Assembly: GCA_934045075.1 (NCBI GenBank)
Contig: OW203722.1
Coordinates: 7,285,303-7,349,302, forward strand
Direction of reading: 5' to 3'
Origin: Yponomeuta sedellus
Taxonomy: Eukaryota; Arthropoda; Insecta; Lepidoptera; Yponomeutidae
DNA length: 64,000 nt
Below the pieces are notes generated by a model. The model made no database searches. It was not told where the DNA came from and saw only the letters and a program-made list of their open reading frames with translations. A program made the position numbers and the translations under genes. This document shows positions 31,291-42,213 of this stretch, one piece after another. Every line of letters starts with the position of its first letter. The stretch's first letter is position 1.

Positions 31291-32226
31291 CGATAATTTC
31301 TTACTATTATACTTATCATCATAAACATTTCCTTCAAACGGTAAAGGGTTTGAAAAACAGTACCTAAACATACCAAACAATCTTTTGATCAGGCTCTAAT
31401 GACTTGTTACAGTAGTAGTGACAAATATATCCACTCAATAACAAACCAAAAATACCTATGCTAATGAGCTTATGATGAACGTTATTATATAATATTTCAA
31501 CCTTAATCTTAACTTTCTCTAAAATCGTTTCGCTACCGGGAGAACGTTTGCGTATATCTATATATTTTTATTACTTTTGTAACCATTAGATGATTGTTCC
31601 ATAAAAAGTAGGCATTATAGATATTTTAACTAAAGAAAAACAATTTAATAAATTGTTTTAACTTCACTGAGCGGAAGAGAAAGAGGTTATTTATCACTAA
31701 AAATATTTTTTTTGGGCTTACAAGTGATTATCTTGAGCCAAGAACAAGATAAGTTTGCGTGATTGATGACTTCGTAAATGCTACTGACAGCTTATTATAA
31801 CTTATGCGGAAAGCTAGTTAAAAATTCTGGAAGCAGTATATTTATTAACTTATTTCCACTTCCACATGACATGTTATTTTAAACGCCTGTGCTGTAAACT
31901 GCAAATTAAAAATACTTAGATTATCTGTCCCGTATTTTTGTTAGAAAACTGACGCGACAAAACTTTACATTAGTATTGAATTGATAGTTTCCCCAAATAA
32001 ACGTAGAATTAATATTTAAGAGCGGAGTTTTCTCAGGTTTTCTTCAATATTTATTTAAACTTTTTCCCTGTGAAAGCGAATGATTGAGCAGCTAAGACTT
32101 AAACCTTCTCCATTTTCTGAATTGTGATGAGCGATGACGAATGTTCTCAGAGAATATTCTGGAATGACGAGAACTTAATATTAGAAATGTACGATATTAT
32201 CTATAGATATAGAAATAATTTGTAGT
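31291..32226. other. Unassigned AT-rich DNA
   Basis: No coding exon or repeat from this window recognised. Confidence 0.4.
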
Positions 32227-32263
32227 AAATTCGGTGTCAGTGTGTGTTCGGCGGAGTGTGTGT

Positions 32264-32628
32264 AAAGCGCTCGTGGCCTAGGCGAACCGAGTGATTAGAA
32301 TCAATCACTTGGTTAAGCAACAACAGGCGCGGTCAGGTACAGGATGGGTGAGCGTCCCGTGACTACCGCTAGTGGCATTTTTCAGAGCGCTTTCGTTATT
32401 CGCAAGGCACGTTAAGCCGTTGGTGCCGGCTGTCGTGTAATGGCAGTCGTTAAGCCATGTCAGAGGCCTTAAGGGCGGCTTGATAACTTCTGACAGTAAG
32501 GCCCGCCACTGTCTTACAATCCTTCACCAACCCGGACTTGGCCCCCGTGGTGGAGTATGGCCTAACCTTCCTGCGATGCAGGAAGAGACCCGTGCCCCAG
32601 CAGTGGGGACATACAAGGGTTGATAACG
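32264..32628 (+). mobile_element. 5S-like SINE-B, copy 6, near full length
   Basis: Head 'AGCGCTCGTGGCCTAGGCG', 'GATTAGAATCAATCACTTGG', 'TTAAGCAACAACAGGCGCGG' and 'GGATGGGTGAGCGT', complete body and tail 'ACATACAAGGGTTGATAACG'. AAATTCGGTGT is found on both sides (32227-32237 and 32629-32639). On the left it is separated from the head by 26 GT-rich bases. Confidence 0.92.
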
Positions 32629-32639
32629 AAATTCGGTGT

Positions 32640-33056
32640 ATAACAGTGAACAACTACGCGAATTTATTTGAACGAGCACATTATTGATCAAGTGTTAGGT
32701 TAAAGAATGTGAGAACATTCTCGGAGAACGTTTTCCTTTTCTTTAGGAAATCTGAAGTGACAGAACGATACTCTAGTATTGATATTGATAGTTTAGTTCG
32801 ACCATGCCGTTATTGATTAATTTTTAGGTTTAATCGTGCGAATATTTTCGGAGAATATTTTCCCCAGACAATCTCTATTCGTGACGATTTGTTGTTAATT
32901 TGGGCTTATATGCATTTTTGTTTCGTTTATATGCTGTTAGAAAAAAAGAAAAAAATCCCATTTCCTTTTAAATAACATTTTGAAAATAGAACTCCAAATT
33001 TATCTGTTATTTTAATTAAATTGCGTAAAGACAGACCAGGGTTGCTAATTAAAAAA
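32640..33056. other. Unassigned AT-rich DNA
   Basis: Nothing recognised. 'AGACCAGGGTTGC' at about 33024 duplicates the start of the next LINE fragment. Confidence 0.4.
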
Positions 33057-33170
33057 AAAACACAGACCAGGGTTGCCACTTGCCACGATCCTGACAAACC
33101 TCTTTCGTTTCATCGACATTTACTAGTCGCTGATAGCGCGTACGCCGGTTTCAGATACTTTGTTCTTGTC
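33057..33170 (-). mobile_element. LINE-F 3' fragment, worn
   Basis: 'AGACCAGGGTTGCCACTTGC', 'CACGATCCTGACAAACC' and 'CGTACGCCGGTTTCAG' match the inverse of 49670-49770. No intact frame. Confidence 0.7.
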
Positions 33171-33451
33171 CTTTACTTTAGTAACATTACTTATTTGGTC
33201 AACGTTTTTCTACTCTAAGACGTCGTGACAAATGATTATTTGAAATAGAGCTAGTAGAATAAAATAGACCGAGGTTTATATTCTATGACGGAGGATAGAT
33301 TTAATAACACTCTTTATTTCACATCATATATAGCAAGATTCTAGGGTCGAACTTTATATTTTTTTGTCGCAATGTCGTCCTTTACGTAACCCAGTATAAC
33401 CCAGATTGCATGCGAGAGCGACGTGCTATCGATTTTATCGGCAAAATTTTG

Positions 33452-33495
33452 GGAAGAAACTTGTCAAACATATGTATGTTTGACAAGTTTCTTCC
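33452..33495. repeat. Perfect 21-bp-arm hairpin
   Basis: 'GGAAGAAACTTGTCAAACAT' (33452-33472) pairs perfectly with 33475-33495 across a 2-base spacer. The loop is too small for a normal miRNA precursor; more likely a palindromic insertion. Confidence 0.85.
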
Positions 33496-33559
33496 TACTA
33501 ACGTTATAAATGTGAAGATTTTCACATTGTCGACATTTGATAACACTGCATTTGTACGT

Positions 33560-33650
33560 ACGGTAGGACCAAGGCCATTTCTCAGAGAGTGATTATGGGG
33601 TTATGGGGGATTGATAATTTGAAGCGCTGAGGTATGTGGTCAAGTGGGCT
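33560..33650 (-). repeat. Worn SINE-E fragment
   Basis: 'GGACCAAGGCCATTTCTCAG', 'GAGTGATTATGGGG' and 'GAAGCGCTGAGGTATGTGG'. Confidence 0.45.
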
Positions 33651-33654
33651 TTTT

Positions 33655-33850
33655 TATATATTCTTTATTTTATAATATAAAAATGAATCGCTGAATGTGT
33701 TGGTAAGCGCAAATCTCGGGAGCAGCTGGACCGATTTCGCTAACTGTTTTTTTAGAATATTCCTTGAAATACGAGGATGGTTTTTAGAGAGAGAAAAAAA
33801 TTAAAAAATCGACTGTTAGGCGGTACGAAGTTCGCTGGGTCAGCTAGTAT
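33655..33850 (+). repeat. Repeat R, copy 1 (helitron-like end)
   Basis: 'ATATAAAAATGAATCGCTGA', 'TGTTGGTAAGCGCAAATCTC', 'GGGAGCAGCTGGACCGATTT' and 'GGCGGTACGAAGTTCGCTGG', ending 'GTCAGCTAGTA'. A CTAG-type end after a small stem is compatible with a Helitron terminus; class is not proven. An inverted copy is at 61365-61558. Confidence 0.6.
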
Positions 33851-33863
33851 ACTATATAATTAG

Positions 33864-34265
33864 CCGGTGTCAGTCCACTGCTGGACATAGGCCTCTCCTC
33901 AAGACACGCCACCAGGTCTGATCTTCGACTCTTCTCTTCCAGTCACTCCTCTCCGCTTTGCGAATATCGTCGCTCCAACTGGTCACCAGGCATCCTACGC
34001 TATGTTTGCCGATTCATGGTATCCATTATACAACCAGTCAAAACGGTTACCGGTCCACTCCTTATTATTACTAAATTTTCTATTAGTTGATCCTTGCCTT
34101 GAGTATCACAGTACCTCATGCTGAGTAATAGACTAACAAACTAACATCATTCTTAGGTCTTCTGTGATATTTCTTTTGTAACGTAGAGCCGTACATTCTC
34201 TCTTCTCGATGTCGGTAAGGCCTACCCGTCTCACCTATTTCCTACATCGGCCTTAGAAGGCAAAT
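33864..34265 (-). pseudogene. LINE 3' region, worn
   Basis: The minus frame has a 'DQTWW'-type and 'GLCPAVD'-like C-terminus ('AGTCCACTGCTGGACATAGG' inverted), preceded by pieces running to 'CATTCTCTCTTCTCG' at about 34195. Many stops. Confidence 0.5.
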
Positions 34266-34486
34266 CGCTTTACGTTTGATTGATTTAAAGGTTCATTGTA
34301 CCTTTCTGGTATTGTATTGTGATGAAGGAAAGAAAAATGGCCAATTCGATGGGTACTTTACATATCCTGAGGTCCGTATTAATAACACGCTTCGACAACT
34401 TTCACTTTGAGTGTAGGTACTAGCAAAATTCTATTCTAAACAGAGTCTAAGAGCTTTCTTAATTATTTAACGCAACATGACCCCAT

Positions 34487-34690
34487 CTTCTTCTTCTTCA
34501 GGCTATATATTAGTCCACTGCTGGAGATAGCCCACCCTTAATGAGCGCCATAGCCCCCTGTCTTCAGCTTGCCGCCACCAGCATCTGCCGGCAGTTTTTC
34601 GCAGATCGTCATCCCACCTGGCCGGAGGGCGTCCTACACTACGTTTGCGGAGTCACGGTCTCCACTCAAGAACACGTTTACTTGAGACCA
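34487..34690 (-). mobile_element. LINE 3' end, same family as 703-829
   Basis: The minus frame gives 'SVGRPPARWDDDLRKTAGRC', 'WWRQAEDR', 'LWRSL' and 'QQWTNI', then 'GCCTGAAGAAGAAGAAG'. It extends further 5' than the first copy. The 3' end equals that of SINE-A of the GAA type. Confidence 0.85.
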
Positions 34691-34859
34691 CGTTTACTTA
34701 ACCCCATATTATTGTGGGTTATACTATAACAGTTATACTATTAGTTTTATTTATTTTTCTTTTACTATACTCAGTACCATTTTGTTGTTTAGTTTGTTCA
34801 AAGTAGTTTTTGTATTAGTTCATACTAGCTGCTGCCTATGACATCACTACTAATAACTT

Positions 34860-35180
34860 TGCGTTCTAAGTTACGTACATTTGCGAAGAGACTGTTAGGG
34901 TAGAAGAAACCGAGGATTAGACCGCTGTGCTTCCTAACTCTGACTATCAATCAAAGACGTTACAAATAATCGAAAAGTTAAGTCGCTCGGCAGAACGCCT
35001 CGCATTCAGGAGTTCACATCCCGGCTTTGTTTGACCTACCATTGACTTCGTATTCTTTGTATTCCGTACATTTGTGATGTCGTAGCAGCAATACTACTCG
35101 CTAACTGTGAAGTAAAACATGGTGATAAAATCTGGGTATCTGAGGTGTTTACATACCTCAGCGCTTGAAATAGCCAATTC
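34860..35180 (+). mobile_element. Two SINE-E copies in tandem
   Basis: 34866-34960 is a body fragment ('AGTTACGTACATTTGCGAAG'). 34975-35180 has a tRNA-like head ('GTCGCTCGGCAGAACGCC', 'GGAGTTCACATCCCGG') and body ('ACTACTCGCTAACTGTGAAG', 'TACATACCTCAGCGCTTGAA'). Confidence 0.6.
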
Positions 35181-35939
35181 GAGGCAAGAAGAAAAATATA
35201 GCTCGTGCTCTCCGATTCGATTATATAATCGACGCGACTCGATATGGGGCAAACAAATCGACGACGAAGTTTCTCGGGAATCGCTTATCGCTGGCCCCGT
35301 TCCGAGCGCTTTTAATGAACCATTAGTATTTCGAATTTGTCTCATGCCATAGACGAATAAGGCATAGATGGAACTGTCTAAAGCAAATAGCACTCAAATG
35401 TTACAGTGGTAACGTAGGCCAGTACATGTATACTAAAGAGAGGTGCAATTAGCGCTTGTTATGCAGTTAGCGCCAAACCTTTTTATACTTAAGTTCTTTT
35501 TATAAATATTCTTTTTAATATATATTGCCAGTTTTTAATTTTTAGTTCTAGTTCTTATTACGTCAAGGTCTAGTGTAAAATAAACAGTCATAGTATTGTA
35601 GAAGATTTTTTTTTTTTAATTTAAAAAGCATAAAAAATTAACGGCGCCTATACAGTGCTTAACAAACATACATAAACACGTGAACCCGAAAACGCATAAT
35701 ATAAAAACTATTTGGTACATCAAATATCAAGCATGAAATTGTAATGTTAATCATTAATTGTGAGATTCTGCGTTCGTACCGCGATTTCAACTATTCGACA
35801 TCTTTTTTTCGCGAAAATAGGCAGATTGAGGATTCTACTGCATTTACTAATAATCTGCATTCCAACTAGTTTTAATTTTACTTCAAAGTCCGTTAGTAAA
35901 TGTTTTGTGCAGTCGAGATGTTTCATGATTATATTCTTT
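35181..35939. other. Unassigned AT-rich DNA
   Basis: Overlapping open frames on both strands (35094-35393 and 35119-35352) partly cover SINE-E and have no domain. Nothing else recognised. Confidence 0.4.
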
Positions 35940-36132
35940 TTAATGCAATAACCCGTGCTAAGGACAATTTTAAAAACCTATTTAGAGGCTGAAAATTCCA
36001 CCCATGGCGGGATTCGAACCCGCGACCTCTGGCTATCCGTGCCAGGCCTCTTTCCAACTGAGCTAATGGGCGACTCACCAGCATTAGTGAAATTTCGAAC
36101 CTCTTTACAATATTTACTGTATTACGTTTCAT
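35940..36132 (-). mobile_element. tRNA-cassette repeat C, copy 4
   Basis: Reverse copy with intact boxes: 'GGGATTCGAACCCGCGACCT' (B-box inverted) and 'CCAACTGAGCTAATGGGCGA' (A-box inverted), with the leader part 'GAACCTCTTTACAATATTTA'. The cassette spans about 36001-36072. Confidence 0.88.
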
Positions 36133-36735
36133 GATGTTCTGCGACTTATAACTCTATCTCATGTATTCGGCCGCGAAAAGTTTAAATATCGCGACCCGAG
36201 TGGTAAAACCGTCAGAGAAGGGAGAAAGGGACAATGCGTATTTTATTTGACTCTAAAACATTTTTACGTCGGTACTTTAGAGCTACAATCTTAGTAGCAA
36301 TCTGTACGGCACACTTCAGTGACTTTCGAGAAAACGTATTTAAAACGTTAAATATAATGTTTCGGCATCTCAAAACCAAATCAAAATGTAATTTTTTTTC
36401 AAAATAACGCAGAAACTGTGTTTTAATCAACGTTACGAGTTAAACTAGGTGCCTATTTCAAAAATTAAAAACTTTTTAATGAAAAAATGGGCAAAAAACT
36501 CCAAACGAACGGCAATATTGAAAAAAAAATGTTTCTACTAAAATATTTTTTGGTGAAAAGGAGCAAAAAACTTGTAGGAAATGACCATACTGAAAAAAAA
36601 ACGATTCTACTAAAACACTCCTGGAGGCAATCTGTAGTTTCGTCAAAATTTCCACCGCAGACTATTTTGTTGTAGTGATCGTTTGGAATGTTTTAGGGAA
36701 ATTTTAAAAATGTCTGCGGCCCACCCCACAATATC
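36133..36735. other. Unassigned AT-rich DNA
   Basis: A-rich open frames such as 36487-36675 (Lys-rich) reflect composition; no gene recognised. Confidence 0.4.
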
Positions 36736-37072
36736 ATGCCAGAGAATATAAGTGCTAAACAAGCCCAGCTGTCGAGATGGATTCTGGACAGCAGATCACA
36801 GATTGCATATTGTTTAGATTTTGTTATCGATAGCACCTATTGTTTATTTTTCTATATAAAGACTTCATTGAGGTTTAGCATCGATTGTGATCCCTAGAAA
36901 TACAAGGTCTAAGAGAATGCTCAAAGCGTCTATGCCTAATGATTAAGCATCTGAAAAATGTAGGAAACGATTTCTCCTTCAGCGCTGAATTTGATTGGGA
37001 TGCCGATTGGAGCTCCGAGTTTGTAATGGACATTCTTTCCACTGGCCTGGAGGAAAATCGCGGGAATGTGAA
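36736..37072 (+). other. Two adjoining short open frames of unknown origin
   Basis: 36736-36897 (53 codons, 'MPENISAKQAQLSRW' at its start) overlaps a second frame ending at 37072, which reads 'DFSFSAEFDWDADWSSEF' and 'MDILSTGLEENRGNVN'. The second is preceded by an acceptor-like 'CCCTAG' at 36891-36896. It is acidic and of balanced composition, unlike the flanks. It could be a terminal exon or a retroelement scrap; I do not recognise it. Confidence 0.25.
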
Positions 37073-37246
37073 CTGAAAATCGAGATTAAGAAATTGTTAA
37101 TTAAGAAATTGACGATTGTTATATCCCGATAGATATTGCAAATTCATCTTTGTCTTCAAATACTCGAAAGGAACATTTTTTTCGAAATGTACTAGTTTTG
37201 TTTGCCATTGTTTTAGGTGCAAGTCCAGACTCTCAGTTCGATCGAT

Positions 37247-37437
37247 CAATATCAACTCTTGTATGTCCCCACTGCTAGAACACGGGTCTCCTCCTGCATC
37301 GCAGAAAGGTTATTCCATACTCCACCACGGGGGCCAAGTCCGGGTTGGTGGAGCATTGTAAGACTGGCTAGCCTTACTGTCAAAAGTTATCAAGCCGCCC
37401 ATAAGGCCTGTGCCATGGCTTAACGACTGGCAGGTCA
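37247..37437 (-). mobile_element. SINE-B, copy 7, 5'-truncated
   Basis: 'TATGTCCCCACTGCTAGAAC', 'CACCACGGGGGCCAAGTCCG' and 'TTATCAAGCCGCCCATAAGG', ending at 'TTAACGACTGGCA'. The 5S-like part is absent. Confidence 0.85.
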
Positions 37438-38349
37438 GGTATGATTTTTTAAATCTGTATTCACTTTATGATTTTTAATTAAAGAACTCTGAAAAAAAAA
37501 TTAATCTTTTTGTTGGGGCTACTAGGTAGGCTATATGCAACGTAAGCTCGTTGAAATGTGTATCCTATCAGTTCCAACCTTCTTCATATTATTTAGGCTC
37601 ACTGAACATCCAAAGTCCAAACTCAAGGATTCTCAGTAAGAAAGCGAAGCATGCTAGGAGTAAGCATTGAGAAAATCGGGAACACTTCATAACCTGAAAA
37701 CTAAAACCACTGAAATTGAAACTAGGAAACGCTAAACCAAAGTGGAGATGGTCTGTCCATGTCAGACTGATGAACCGAAATGAGACACAAAACGAAGGAA
37801 TAAAAAGTAAACTATTAATACCATTTTTTTGTTTGCAGATAATTACAATTATTAATATTTCATTCATTGCGGCGTGAATTGTTCACTCAAGTATTTCTCA
37901 TAAATAAAGACCAGTCGCTACCACGCTCCGACCTCGATCGTGCAGAAAAAACAGATAATGTGAGCTCTTTCTAATAAATAAAGCGCGCTGCTCTGTGATT
38001 TATACACCCTCTGTTACAAATATCATTTTTATTGCAACAAAACCTTTCGCTGTTTGAAAATTAACGGCCCCTTGTGCCGATCTGGAACCCTGTCCACTCC
38101 ACTGCGTTATGAGAAAATGCGAGTTACGTCAAGTATGATTCGGGTTTTGATTTTGACAGAGTGCTACTTTTTTCTTTCTTTATGTGGACCTTCAAATTCA
38201 TCTGTTTCGGTCTTTGCTAGCAATAATATTTTTGGACCCGTTGGTTGTGTAACATTGATTTTTGTAATGTTTAGCGATAACCGCGCCAAAAAAAAATTGC
38301 TCTAAAATGCAATGTCAAAATATTCATAATCGTGATAACAACTTTTCTC
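37438..38349. other. Unassigned AT-rich DNA
   Basis: Short open frames 37589-37867 (-) and 38054-38305 (+) have hydrophobic stretches but no recognised motif or splice pair. Confidence 0.35.
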
Positions 38350-38665
38350 TATAACTTTTTTTAATAAGCTGTTGCTTGAAATGTTGTATATCTTTGAGAA
38401 ATAATCAAAATTGGAACGACTTCAAGTCTTCCTTTATTTGTAGATATAATTTAATTTCAACTGTTATTTTATAATAAGAACAGAAAAACTGGATAAAAAC
38501 GGATAAGCAGGTAAATAGTCAGATCTAGTTGATGGGTAAAGTTGTAATAATGAAAATGAGGGAAATTTCGAAGAGTGTGACATAATTTAAATATTTGAAA
38601 ATGATAGATAGAAAAAGAAATATAAAAATGGTGTAAAGAGGTTTGCACCGTTACAAGCTATTAAA
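38350..38665 (+). repeat. Repeat P, copy 1, uninterrupted
   Basis: 'AGAACAGAAAAACTGGATAA', 'GGTAAATAGTCAGATCTAG', 'AAAATGAGGGAAATTTCG', 'AATGGTGTAAAGAGGTTTGC' and 'ACCGTTACAA'. Serves as the empty-site reference for copy 2 (40325-41048). Confidence 0.75.
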
Positions 38666-38844
38666 AAAAAGTATATGGTGCATAAATGCCCCCCAAATGT
38701 ATTGAGAAATAATATTGAAGATTTTGTCAATATTTTTATGTTATTAATAATCTATACCTACCCTTCCTAATTACGCCATCCTGGCTATGCTCGCTGACAA
38801 GGTAGATTGTATCTATATCAACCATTGTTGATAAGTTATGTAAA

Positions 38845-38932
38845 GTTAAGTGTCATATTAGTTCCGATATTTCTATCGCACGAATATATCCGATTCTATC
38901 CGAGGTATATTCTAAAAGTTAACAGACTATAC
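38845..38932. mobile_element. MITE family G, half copy
   Basis: 'TTAGTTCCGATATTTCTATC', 'CCGAGGTATATTCTAAAAG' and 'TTAACAGACTATA'. Only the right half remains. Confidence 0.75.
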
Positions 38933-40084
38933 TATGAGGTGACTTAATAATCCAACCATTAGGTACACTAATACTTTAAAGTTAAAACATTTCCGCTGCA
39001 CTTCATATTCATAGAGTTAAATCCGATTCTTTAGCGTTGCGTAGTGGGTCTGAAATAAATTATGTATCGTGCGGGCCGTCCGTTCCATCGCGGGATGTAA
39101 ACAGACGAACGGACGGACCGGAGTGTTTACGTAATTACTGGCTCGAGGTAAGTTATGTGCACCATAGAGATTTAACTCGGCAACCATGATGGGTCATTGA
39201 TCGTTACACTGGCATAATTAAATTCTACAATAGCGATAATATAACGTAAAGGTAAAGGAAACGATAAATAATGACGTTTCCTTTACTGAAATAATAAACA
39301 ATCGCGATTAGTCGCAAATCGATTTTTTTTCATCCCGTTAGACTTGCATTCAACATATTATAAAAAATCTGATACGGGTAAAAATTATATGAATACTGAA
39401 TTGAGAAGCGTGTAGAGCTGTTTGGTAGTAAAAATTCTTTTTTTGAAAACCCCATAGTTTATTTAGTGCCATCTATACTATAAAGGTCAGCAAACCATAG
39501 TTAATAATTGTCTTCCAAACAACAAAATCTATTGACGTGGATACCCTGTGTGTAACCAACGTAGGACAATATCAAAAAGAGGGAAAACGCTTAGCTAAGC
39601 AGAATCAAACCCGTGATCTCTGTCTCAGTAATCAAGCATGTTTACAACAACTTAATTGTAACACAACAGTTGATTTGATTCATAGGTAGTAGTGATTTAA
39701 CCTTCTGACAGTGATATTTTTATTTCCAGTGTGAAAAATGTATGATTCATGATGGTTAATGGAAACATTGTGTTTTCGGTTTTATTTGCAGATGGAATTG
39801 GGTCCTTTTTCGGCCGCTCGTTCGGTGCGCATTGGAGTTATTAGTATGCGAATATAAAGGACACAATATTGCGAGTATAAAGAGATAAAATCGTGACATA
39901 AAAACAAATGAAAAAACCTCAAACGCATGAAACTTAAAAGCGTCCAAACTTTTCGCGAAAGTAACTTCGCGGCAGTACTACGAGTAATGGTGACACCAAA
40001 ACTCTACTCATAAGTACTCTAAGAAGAGTTGTCTTGTTTCAAGTTTCATTTCAGAGAGAATGTTGATAATTGTTTACTTACACT
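38933..40084. other. Unassigned, with a small inverted repeat
   Basis: 'GGCCGTCCGTTC' (about 39067) pairs with 'GAACGGACGGACC' (about 39105). A short repeat-N-like 'AATCGCGATTAG' is at about 39300. No gene recognised. Confidence 0.4.
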
Positions 40085-40285
40085 ATTTTTATTTTTAATG
40101 CACTAACCCGTGCTAAGGAACAAATTTAAAAACCTATTTAGAGGCTAAAAATTTCACCCATGCCGGGATTCGAACCCGCAACCTCTGGCTATCCGTACCT
40201 GGTACGGATAGCCAGAGGTTGCGGGTTCGAATCCCGGCATGGGTGAAATTTTTTGCCTCTAAATAGGTTTTTAAAATTGTTTACT
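40085..40285. mobile_element. tRNA-cassette repeat C, copy 5, near-perfect fold-back
   Basis: A minus half (40085-40200) and a plus half (40201-40285) meet exactly inside the anticodon arm: 'GGCTATCCGTACC' then 'TGGTACGGATAGCC'. Arms of about 80 bp match almost perfectly, from 'AAAAACCTATTTAGAGGC' inwards. The plus half lacks its outer end. Confidence 0.93.
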
Positions 40286-40478
40286 TACTGACCTTCTCTC
40301 TCAGAAAGAGAACTTTAGGTCGCTTGATCTATTTTTTATTAAAACGTTGAAATGTAGTAGAACTTCTATAAATAATAAGAACTGGAACGATTTCAGGTGT
40401 TGTTTTAATTGAAGATAGTTATTTTATAATAAAACAGAAAAACTGGATAAAAAAGTCTAGGCAGGTAAAACAGTCAGA

Positions 40479-40781
40479 GTGCTTAGTGCGAGTTTGACAG
40501 ATCCAATCGAATAACTTTACTACCGCGTTAATCGAGCATTGAGTAGTGAGTATGAGTAAGTTAACCGTTCGAACTGGCAAAACGCTGTCACAGTACAACT
40601 CGCACTCGCGTTTATTCGTGTTTTGGCTGGTAAACGTGTTCACTTCTCAACGTAAACCATTACAACTCGCACTCAGCAATTTTAATTTCCATACTTGTCG
40701 CTAGGTAGCGCTTCCTCGATGCCATAGAAATATGAGTTTACGTTAGCGCGATCGAGTAGTTAAAAAACTCGCACTAAGCAC
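40479..40781. mobile_element. MITE Q
   Basis: Ends 'GTGCTTAGTGCGAGTTT' and, inverted, 'AAACTCGCACTAAGCAC'. Flanked by TCAGA on both sides (40474-40478 and 40782-40786); repeat P copy 1 has a single TCAGA there. The interior has further 'ACTCGCACT' words. No ORF. Confidence 0.88.
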
Positions 40782-40854
40782 TCAGATCTATGGGCATAGT
40801 GTGGTCGTATACTCTTTGGTTGTAATGATGAAAAATGAAGGAAATCGAAAAATC

Positions 40855-40985
40855 GAACCTCTGGCACGGATAGCCAGAGGTTGCGGGTTCGAATCCCGGC
40901 ATGGGTGAAATTTTTAGCCTCTAAATAGGTTTTTTTTAAATTTATTCCTTAGCACGGGTTAGTGCATTAAAAATAAAAATAGTGT
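40855..40985 (+). mobile_element. tRNA-cassette repeat C, copy 6
   Basis: Begins with 'AACCTCTGG' directly before 'CACGGATAGCCAGAGGTT', a minimal fold-back at the anticodon arm. Then 'GGGTTCGAATCCCGGCATGG', the usual 3' part and 'CATTAAAAATAAAAATAGTG'. Confidence 0.87.
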
Positions 40986-41048
40986 AAATCGAAAAATGTT
41001 TAGAAAAAGAAATAAAAATGGTGTAAAGAGGTTTGCACCGTTACAACG

Positions 41049-41977
41049 TGACTAATCACCACGCATTGAGAAATTATCTCAAGGCTTGATGCCATCTGTC
41101 ATATTAAGGGTGAGGGTTTCCTCACCCTTATCATACTTACCGTCACCATTAGCAAGTTGTATTGCACCTAAGAATCCACCTGACTCAGAAAACAACGTCG
41201 CAATTTTTCGATAAATACGATGAATTAGAAAATGGAGATTTATCTTGGAACTCTTCGATTTCTTAAATACTACGAAATTTTATTAATGAGATGTACATAG
41301 GCACTAAGTCTTTAAGCCGCATTTTAAAAAAAAAAAATGATATTAAAGGCTTGTCCTACCTCAATTAAAATTATTGTAGTATAGGATGAACGGGGCTTCC
41401 TGGCACAGGTATAAACTTAAATGGTCCCCACTACAGTGTAAAATTTACGTTAAATCGGTATCAAAATAAACATTTTAAATTTGACTGCTGGGTATAGGCC
41501 TTTTCCCCATTATGCCAAGCCTCACGGTCTCTCGCCATCCTCATCCAAGGTAGGACAGTCTAATATTAATTATACTTTATTGCACGCGGCATATCGCTTG
41601 AATTCTACGCCCGAATCATAACATACAATTGGAACAGAGAAACGGAAAAAGTAATGCACATCAATATGAGACTATTCTGTTGGTTCCGAAGAAGCAATGA
41701 TGAAGCTAGGACATATCGAATGCGTCTTGTTCGTTTGTCGACAACACACTACGATAGATTGTCGAGGCGATCGATTTTTGGTCGTTTGACTGTACGTTTA
41801 GTCGCCGCCACGAACGACGCCCTATACAAACCCATTCCTGGGAAGGAATTACGTTAGTTCGTTGAAACGTGAATTGGCTACACCAACGAGCATTCCTGTG
41901 GCTTGTCCGCCAGAACAGACACATACAGAAGGTATGTAAGAAGGAAAAAACTATGGCCTTTGCATCTACGTAATGAA
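41049..41977. other. Mostly unassigned; LINE tail at 41482-41565
   Basis: 41482-41565 ('GACTGCTGGGTATAGGCC', 'GCCAAGCCTCACGGTCTC') is a minus-strand LINE 3' scrap. 41654-41924 has frames open on both strands and a donor-like 'AAG|GTATGT' at 41931, but no family is recognised. Confidence 0.4.
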
Positions 41978-42060
41978 ATGGTTTATACAGCGTCCATTGG
42001 CACCGTCACTCACACTACGTAGGTGAAGGGATAACTCGGACGCAGCAGTACCTGGAAATT
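41978..42060. repeat. Repeat H, copy 2
   Basis: 'ATACAGCGTCCATTGGCACC' to 'CGGACGCAGCAGTACCTGG'; same boundary words as 12620-12715. Confidence 0.5.
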
Positions 42061-42213
42061 GTTTTTAAACAAAACAGCAACTGTACAATCCGAAAGACAA
42101 GTCCATACGAGCGGAGCAAACTCGCGATGTTTTCGTTCATGGTTTGTGTGTGATATTGGTACCACAAATTCGCAGATGTAACTTTGAAAATAAACAAAGT
42201 CATAGGGATTCGA

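Larger units (their letters stand above)
40325..41048 (+). repeat. Repeat P, copy 2, with two insertions
   Basis: Same order as copy 1, but split at 'GTCAGA' by MITE Q (40479-40781) and again by tRNA-cassette repeat copy 6 (40855-40985). Resumes 'GTTTAGAAAAAGAAATAAAA' and 'AATGGTGTAAAGAGGTTTGC'. Confidence 0.75.

Noticed and set aside
33452..33495. miRNA precursor
   Set aside because: A 2-base loop between perfect 21-bp arms does not fit a normal precursor; more like a palindromic insertion.
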